Shown piece after piece: positions 6,457 through 9,816 of a stretch of 9,816 nucleotides of DNA. The position numbers and the translations under genes are program-made. Numbering within the stretch: the first letter of the stretch is position 1; each line of letters starts with the position of its first letter. The DNA comes from an uncultured Actinomyces sp. (GTDB lineage Bacteria > Actinomycetota > Actinomycetes > Actinomycetales > Actinomycetaceae). The stretch is from positions 1-9,816 of the forward strand of contig CAMFDH010000035.1 in the NCBI GenBank assembly GCA_945949035.1. The letters run 5' to 3'. Under the pieces are notes generated by a model. That model was given only the letters and a program-made list of their open reading frames with translations, was not told the DNA's origin and did not search any database.

Positions 6457-7395
6457 TTAGCCAGCTGACTGTGCGGGCGGCCGAGCTGAGGCCGCCGCGA
6501 TCTCCGGCGAGCCAAACCAGGCGTTGAAATAGGCGTAGAAGTTGGCGTTCCCCACCGAGGAGCAGGAGTTGGTCCGGCCCGTAAACACGCCCTCGTTCGG
6601 CTGGTAGGGGGTGTAGTTGTAGAGGTTCGAGGTCGCCTGGTTTTCGACGAACACCGAGGAACCACCGCAGTCAGCCCCCGGAGCGTAGGGAATGAAATCC
6701 TCGCGCTGGGCATCTGTCATGAACAGCTCTGGCTTCTGCTGATAGACGCGGAACTGACGCGCCGCGTAGTAAACCTGGGTGGCGAAACCAAAGTAGGTGG
6801 GGTCGCAGTTGGAAGAGTCAGGGCAGGCGTACCCCATGGCGATGGTGTAGCGGGTTTCGTTCAGGCGGTGTCCCGAAGCGGTGATCAGGCCCTGCTCTTT
6901 CTGCAGGGTGGTCAGCAGAACCTGGGGGTTGATATTGCAGGCGTGCGCTGCCTTCCAGATGATTGAGGCCGCACTGTCCCCCGCCGCTCCATCAAATGAG
7001 AAGCAGTAGTCGTCGGCCGCGAAGGTTGGGCTGTCCTCGCGATACTCCGTGATGCAGGGGGTGCCGTCCGCTCCGGTGCGGCAACCCTCATTCCACTGCA
7101 GTAGGAAGCCCTCGATCTGCTCCAGGCTGTAGGCGTCGGTGTCGAAGAACTTCTCATCAGAGATGATGTTCGCCGGGTTGAACCCCTCGTAGCTGAGGGG
7201 TGGTGTCGTCGGCTCCGGACCAAACGGCAGCACTTCCACCGGTTGCCCCGCGCCGTTATCAACCGTGTTCATTCCGCCCAGCCAGGTGCTTCCCACCTTG
7301 AAGACGAGGGCGATGAAGAACGCCGCGAGGAGGAGGAGTGCCAGAACCAGCACCCCTCGCCCTCGGCGGCGCCCACTAGTTCGTCTAGCGGCCAA
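6457..7395 (-). CDS. Membrane-anchored, cysteine-rich actinobacterial surface protein with a lysozyme-like helix ('hemagglutinin'-annotated family)
   Basis: A 312-residue protein of a kind widespread in actinobacteria and often labelled hypothetical or hemagglutinin; no function is established that I know of. It has an Arg-rich N-terminus, one membrane helix (about 14-33), a Pro/Gly linker, then a conserved extracytoplasmic domain (about 70-296). This starts GFNPANIISDEKFF and ends FYAYFNAWFGS. Eight cysteines lie outside the membrane (105, 114, 131, 153, 191, 197, 243, 278), enough for four disulfides. The stretch INPQVLLTTLQKEQGLIT (155-172) resembles the catalytic-Glu helix of lysozyme-like peptidoglycan hydrolases, with E167 as candidate acid; this is my inference. 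The TTG start (7393-7395) overlaps the phosphatase gene by 11 bp and lacks a good ribosome binding site. A GTG at codon 15 is possible but would remove the basic N-terminus. Confidence 0.8.
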   Translation of the reverse strand: MAARRTSGRRRGRGVLVLALLLLAAFFIALVFKVGSTWLGGMNTVDNGAGQPVEVLPFGPEPTTPPLSYEGFNPANIISDEKFFDTDAYSLEQIEGFLLQWNEGCRTGADGTPCITEYREDSPTFAADDYCFSFDGAAGDSAASIIWKAAHACNINPQVLLTTLQKEQGLITASGHRLNETRYTIAMGYACPDSSNCDPTYFGFATQVYYAARQFRVYQQKPELFMTDAQREDFIPYAPGADCGGSSVFVENQATSNLYNYTPYQPNEGVFTGRTNSCSSVGNANFYAYFNAWFGSPEIAAASARPPAQSAG

Positions 7396-7876
7396 GATCG
7401 TCGCGCATGTGCTGAAGCAGGCCGTCGGTGGCGTCCTCGATAATCTCCAGGGTCTCTACGAAATCCTCGAGATTCCCGTACCAGGGGTCGGGCACATCAA
7501 GGTTGGTCCGCGACCCCGCGTCGCTGGCGAACTCACGCCAGAGGCGGATCTCCGGTCGGTCCTCCTCGGGAAGTGTTTCGGCCAGGCGCTCCAGGGAGCG
7601 CAGATGATCGCGGGTCATCGGCAGGACGAGGTCGTAGGTGGCGAGGTCAGATCTGGTGACCTGCTGGGCTCCCCGCACCGGAACCTGGTAACCGCCCTCG
7701 CGCAGGATCTTCTGGGCCCGGTAGTCGATGGGGTTCCCCACCTCGTAGGCGGTGATCGCTGCCGACTGCACCTCAACATCCATACCGGCCTCGCTGGCAG
7801 CTGCCTGCAGCACGACCTCGGCCATCGGGGAGCGACAGATGTTGCCCGTACAGATGGTTAGAACGCGGTAGGTCAA
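7385..7876 (-). CDS. Low-molecular-weight protein tyrosine phosphatase
   Basis: A 163-residue cytoplasmic enzyme that removes phosphate from phosphotyrosine via a cysteinyl-phosphate intermediate. The N-terminal P-loop is intact: C9-TGNIC-R15-S16, matching C-x5-R-S/T. The general acid D130 is in VPDPWYG, the usual D-P-W/Y-x loop near the C-terminus. Length is normal for the family (about 150-165). Relatives include Wzb and PtpA-type enzymes, which often control exopolysaccharide or cell-surface kinases; no kinase is visible here, so the target is unknown. The TTG start (7874-7876) forms a 4-bp TTGA overlap with the upstream DUF1684 gene, and AAGAAGG lies about ten bases upstream. Its 3' end overlaps the next gene by 11 bp, so the three genes are probably co-translated. 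Confidence 0.93.
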   Translation of the reverse strand: MTYRVLTICTGNICRSPMAEVVLQAAASEAGMDVEVQSAAITAYEVGNPIDYRAQKILREGGYQVPVRGAQQVTRSDLATYDLVLPMTRDHLRSLERLAETLPEEDRPEIRLWREFASDAGSRTNLDVPDPWYGNLEDFVETLEIIEDATDGLLQHMRDDLGR

Positions 7877-8670
7877 GGTTTCACAACCTTCTTTTCGCCA
7901 GCCTTGACCTGGGCGTCGATCCGGTTCGAGGCCGGGGGTTTGGGGCAGGTTCCGTAGGGGCTCATGTGAGCGGGGAAGATCGTGGCGCGGTTGAAGTCGA
8001 TCACTACGGTTTCCCCGTCAACCGATACGGGGGCTGAACGCCACTCTGCTGTCGTGTCGCCACTGGACTTGTCGTAGAAGTACACCGATGACTTCTCCGG
8101 TCCCGTTCCGGTCACGACCAGTGTTGCGGTGCGGTCCTTCGGCAGTGCCACCTCGGCCTCACCCCAGGTGCTGATGACGTGCGATCCGCCCTCGACGGCG
8201 GCGTCGACGGTGACCTCACGAACCTCGTCGTAGGGCAGCATGCGACCGCGAACCACCCACTTGGGGTCGAACTTGAAGCGGGCGATACGGTAGTCGTTTT
8301 CCAGGGCCGGCGCGTGTGGGTCACGGACGCGGATGCCGGGCTTGCCGAAGCGGTACATCACCTCGATCTCGCGGCCCTTTGAGTCGCGGTACGAACGGTC
8401 TGTTACCCCGGGCGCGACCTCGATAACCACGTCTCCGGTGACCTTTTCATCCCCTCGGTACAGGGGGTCGTCCTCGGTGATGAGGGCGGTGATGGTCTGC
8501 CCGTCCTCGCTGGCACTCCACAGACCCGGGAAGTGACTGAGTTCCTTCGGGGTTTGATCCAGCCAGGTCAGCTCAACCAGTGAGAACCAGCCGTAGGGCT
8601 CTTTCAGAGAGGCGTCCCGCTGCTCTCTCCACTCACTCCAGCTCTTTTCAGTCCCGAACGGGTGCGACAT
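7873..8670 (-). CDS. DUF1684 family protein
   Basis: A 265-residue soluble protein with no signal peptide or membrane segment. Family marks are the N-terminal W-x-x-W-R-x-x-R region (11-18) with EPYGWFSLVELTWL, the central RVRDPHAPAL (114-123), and the C-terminal block IDFNRATIFPAHMSPYGTCP (224-243) followed by KPPASNR and KAGEK. The family has no agreed biochemical function that I know of. The usual P-P-C-A-F stretch in the C-terminal block is F-P-A-H-M here, so one commonly present cysteine appears to be missing, while the second (C242) is kept. The ATG at 8668-8670 has AGGAGG (8675-8680) just upstream, one of the best ribosome binding sites in the window. A lone TAGGCT at 8703-8708 (minus strand) may be a -10 element; I see no matching -35. 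Confidence 0.88.
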   Translation of the reverse strand: MSHPFGTEKSWSEWREQRDASLKEPYGWFSLVELTWLDQTPKELSHFPGLWSASEDGQTITALITEDDPLYRGDEKVTGDVVIEVAPGVTDRSYRDSKGREIEVMYRFGKPGIRVRDPHAPALENDYRIARFKFDPKWVVRGRMLPYDEVREVTVDAAVEGGSHVISTWGEAEVALPKDRTATLVVTGTGPEKSSVYFYDKSSGDTTAEWRSAPVSVDGETVVIDFNRATIFPAHMSPYGTCPKPPASNRIDAQVKAGEKKVVKP

Positions 8671-8750
8671 TGCGCCTCCTCAACTTTGAAGTCTTTGCTA
8701 CCAGCCTAGTCAGTACCGGGCCGAGGGGGATTGACCGGTGACGATTGTGG

Positions 8751-9692
8751 TCACGAAACCGCGCATGTCAGGCCCTGTTGCAGGGATTCAAGGTTTGAGT
8801 GAAATACGTCGGTCAAGGTCTTGTTGGGGTTGACCTGCACCTCAAGCGGATCCAGGGTCAGCTGCTGAACCCCGAGGGTGGCGGCAATCTTGTTGGTGTT
8901 CTCTGAGTCCTCATGCTCATGGTCGTGATCACCGGTGGGCTCGACGAACATCGCGGTGATGCCGCGTTCGTTGATGAGGTTCTTGACCTCGCGCAACCGC
9001 GCCGGAGAGGGCTCTGCTGCTGGGTCCACCCCCATCACACCGACCTGGTCGAGGTCGTAGCGGGCCGCCAGGTAGCCGAAGGCCTCGTGGGAGGTCAGCA
9101 TGGTCTCTCCCGCACAGCCGGCGAGGGCGGTCGCGTACTCGGCGTCGACCTCTTCCATCTCAGCCCTGAGTGCGGCCGCATTGGCCTCATAGGTGGCCGC
9201 GTGGGCCGGATCGGCCTCGGACAGCTGCTGGGCCAGCGCCTCCCCGATCGCAGCAATGTTGAGCGGGTTGAGCCAGACGTGCGGGTCACCGTCGATGGCA
9301 TCGGAACTGCTCAGGGTAGCAAAGCCGTCCAGGGAGGGAACCCCGGTCTGATCGATCGCCGCTTCGACCGAGGGTTGGAACCCCTGCGAGAGGTAGAGGG
9401 CAAGCGAGGCCTTCGAAAGTTTGGCAATCTGCGCGGGTGCCAGCTCCATGTCGTGGGCGTGGCCGCCCGTGGTCGACAGGTCCACAATCTGTACCTGGTC
9501 GCCCCCGACGGCCTCGGCAATGAACGCCAGCGGGTAGGCGCTGACGGCAACCGCGGGAAGTTCGCCGCCTCCGACCGCCTCCGACTGCGACGCGGAATCC
9601 GCCGCACCTGTGGCGCAACCTCCCAGAACAGTAGCCATCAACGCGACGCCAGCAACGCCGGTCAGCGACGCTTTCTTCCAGGAAATTGCCAT
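8751..9692 (-). CDS. znuA: Zinc ABC transporter substrate-binding lipoprotein (ZnuA/cluster 9 type)
   Basis: A 313-residue metal-binding lipoprotein that delivers zinc (or possibly manganese) to an ABC importer. The signal peptide ends in a lipobox LGGC with lipidated C26. Metal ligands fit the ZnuA/TroA pattern: H80 (GGHAHDMEL; H78 is next to it), H138 (DPHVWLNP), H202 (TSHEAFGYLAARY) and probably D281 (LTLDPLE). A His/Asp/Glu-rich loop, GDHDHEHEDSENTNK (about 254-268), marks zinc rather than manganese carriers. It sits after FVEP in the C-terminal lobe, whereas in classical ZnuA the charged loop is in the N-terminal lobe. C193 and C310 could form the C-lobe disulfide known in some ZnuA. ATG at 9690-9692 with AGAAGAGA upstream. 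No permease or ATPase gene follows; the next gene is DUF1684. The Zur-like promoter supports zinc control. Confidence 0.93.
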   Translation of the reverse strand: MAISWKKASLTGVAGVALMATVLGGCATGAADSASQSEAVGGGELPAVAVSAYPLAFIAEAVGGDQVQIVDLSTTGGHAHDMELAPAQIAKLSKASLALYLSQGFQPSVEAAIDQTGVPSLDGFATLSSSDAIDGDPHVWLNPLNIAAIGEALAQQLSEADPAHAATYEANAAALRAEMEEVDAEYATALAGCAGETMLTSHEAFGYLAARYDLDQVGVMGVDPAAEPSPARLREVKNLINERGITAMFVEPTGDHDHEHEDSENTNKIAATLGVQQLTLDPLEVQVNPNKTLTDVFHSNLESLQQGLTCAVS

Positions 9693-9750
9693 CAGGATTC
9701 TCTTCTAACCTCTACAACGGAAACGCAGAACCGATTGTTCAGCGAAACCG

Positions 9751-9779
9751 ATAGTACTCTTATTGAGAATGAATGCCAA
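9751..9779 (-). promoter_or_regulatory. znuA promoter, sigma-70 type
   Basis: On the minus strand, -35 TTGGCA (9774-9779) matches TTGACA at 5 of 6 positions, the spacer is exactly 17 bp, and the -10 is TACTAT (9751-9756). Transcription would start near 9744, giving a leader of about 50 bases before the znuA ATG. This is the strongest promoter in the window. Confidence 0.75.
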
Positions 9780-9782
9780 TAA
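9760..9782. promoter_or_regulatory. Zur-box-like palindrome over the znuA promoter
   Basis: A 23-bp imperfect palindrome on the plus strand: TTATTGAGAAT, a central G at 9771, then AATGCCAATAA; 8 of 11 arm positions pair. The core TGAGAATGAATGCCA (9764-9778) matches the actinobacterial Zur consensus TGAAAATGATTTTCA at about 11 of 15 positions. It covers the -35 element and most of the spacer, so a bound repressor would block RNA polymerase. Zinc-loaded Zur repression of znuA is the expected logic. Confidence 0.65.
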
Positions 9783-9789
9783 GGATGTG

Positions 9790-9816
9790 ATGCACCGCAA
9801 GCGCGCCGGGACTACA
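9790..9816 (+). CDS. Possible start of a divergent gene, runs off the right edge
   Basis: A plus-strand frame opens at ATG 9790 (MHRKRAGTT) with AAGGA four bases upstream, and continues to the window end. The same frame has an earlier ATG at 9769, inside the Zur-like box. Divergence from znuA suggests a zinc-related gene, such as a Fur/Zur-type regulator or the missing transporter parts, but nine codons cannot identify it. It may be a chance opening. Confidence 0.25.

Noticed and set aside
8738..8754. Inverted repeat GTGAC-N7-GTCAC at the znuA stop, possible terminator
   Set aside because: The stem is only 5 bp and is not followed by a T-run on the transcribed strand. Too weak to call.
8913..9782. 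Plus-strand open frame of 289 codons opposite znuA
   Set aside because: It is the antisense shadow of a clear lipoprotein gene with conserved metal ligands. The translation is Gly/Arg-rich with no recognisable motif.
1..9816. CRISPR arrays, insertion sequences, tRNA or rRNA genes, prophage
   Set aside because: No regularly spaced repeats, transposase or integrase motifs, terminal inverted repeats or structured RNA signatures were seen.

Overview
The window looks like chromosomal DNA from a high-GC Gram-positive bacterium (Actinomycetota). The GC content is high, start codons are often GTG or TTG, the solute-binding protein carries a lipobox, cytochrome c maturation is the Gram-positive/actinobacterial System II, and there is an actinobacterial-type 'hemagglutinin-annotated' secreted protein and a DUF1684 protein. 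An Actinomyces/Schaalia-like relative is a guess from gene content, not something the sequence proves. Every confident gene lies on the minus strand, so transcription runs from right to left.

The left two thirds (about 6270 down to 1) form one tight gene set for respiratory reduction of nitrite to ammonia plus the machinery that builds its cytochromes. The order is nrfH (tetraheme quinol dehydrogenase), nrfA (pentaheme nitrite reductase), a membrane-anchored TPR protein, ccdA (thiol-disulfide electron carrier), resB and ccsB (the two-part heme transporter/cytochrome c synthase), and the start of a membrane-anchored thioredoxin-like protein that runs off the left edge. Gaps are 14 bp or less, and several neighbours overlap by 1 to 8 bp, so translation is probably coupled. 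The cluster would move electrons from menaquinol through NrfH to NrfA outside the membrane. CcdA and the thioredoxin would keep apocytochrome cysteines reduced, and ResB/CcsB would deliver and attach heme. All five hemes of NrfA use CXXCH; the usual active-site CXXCK is absent, which fits maturation by a general System II synthase.

The region 6270-6456 upstream of nrfH is the likely control region. It holds an 18-bp inverted repeat, two copies of CCTTTTGGG, a repeated GGTGTCAC and a weak DosR/DevR-like box.

From 8670 down to 6457 lies a three-gene overlapping set: a DUF1684 protein, a low-molecular-weight protein tyrosine phosphatase, and a membrane-anchored cysteine-rich protein with a lysozyme-like helix. 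At the right end is a zinc-binding lipoprotein (ZnuA type) whose promoter has a near-consensus -35/-10 pair overlapped by a Zur-box-like palindrome. No permease or ATPase gene follows it. A short plus-strand reading frame that begins next to the Zur box may be the start of a divergent gene.

I saw no tRNA, rRNA, CRISPR, insertion sequence or phage feature.
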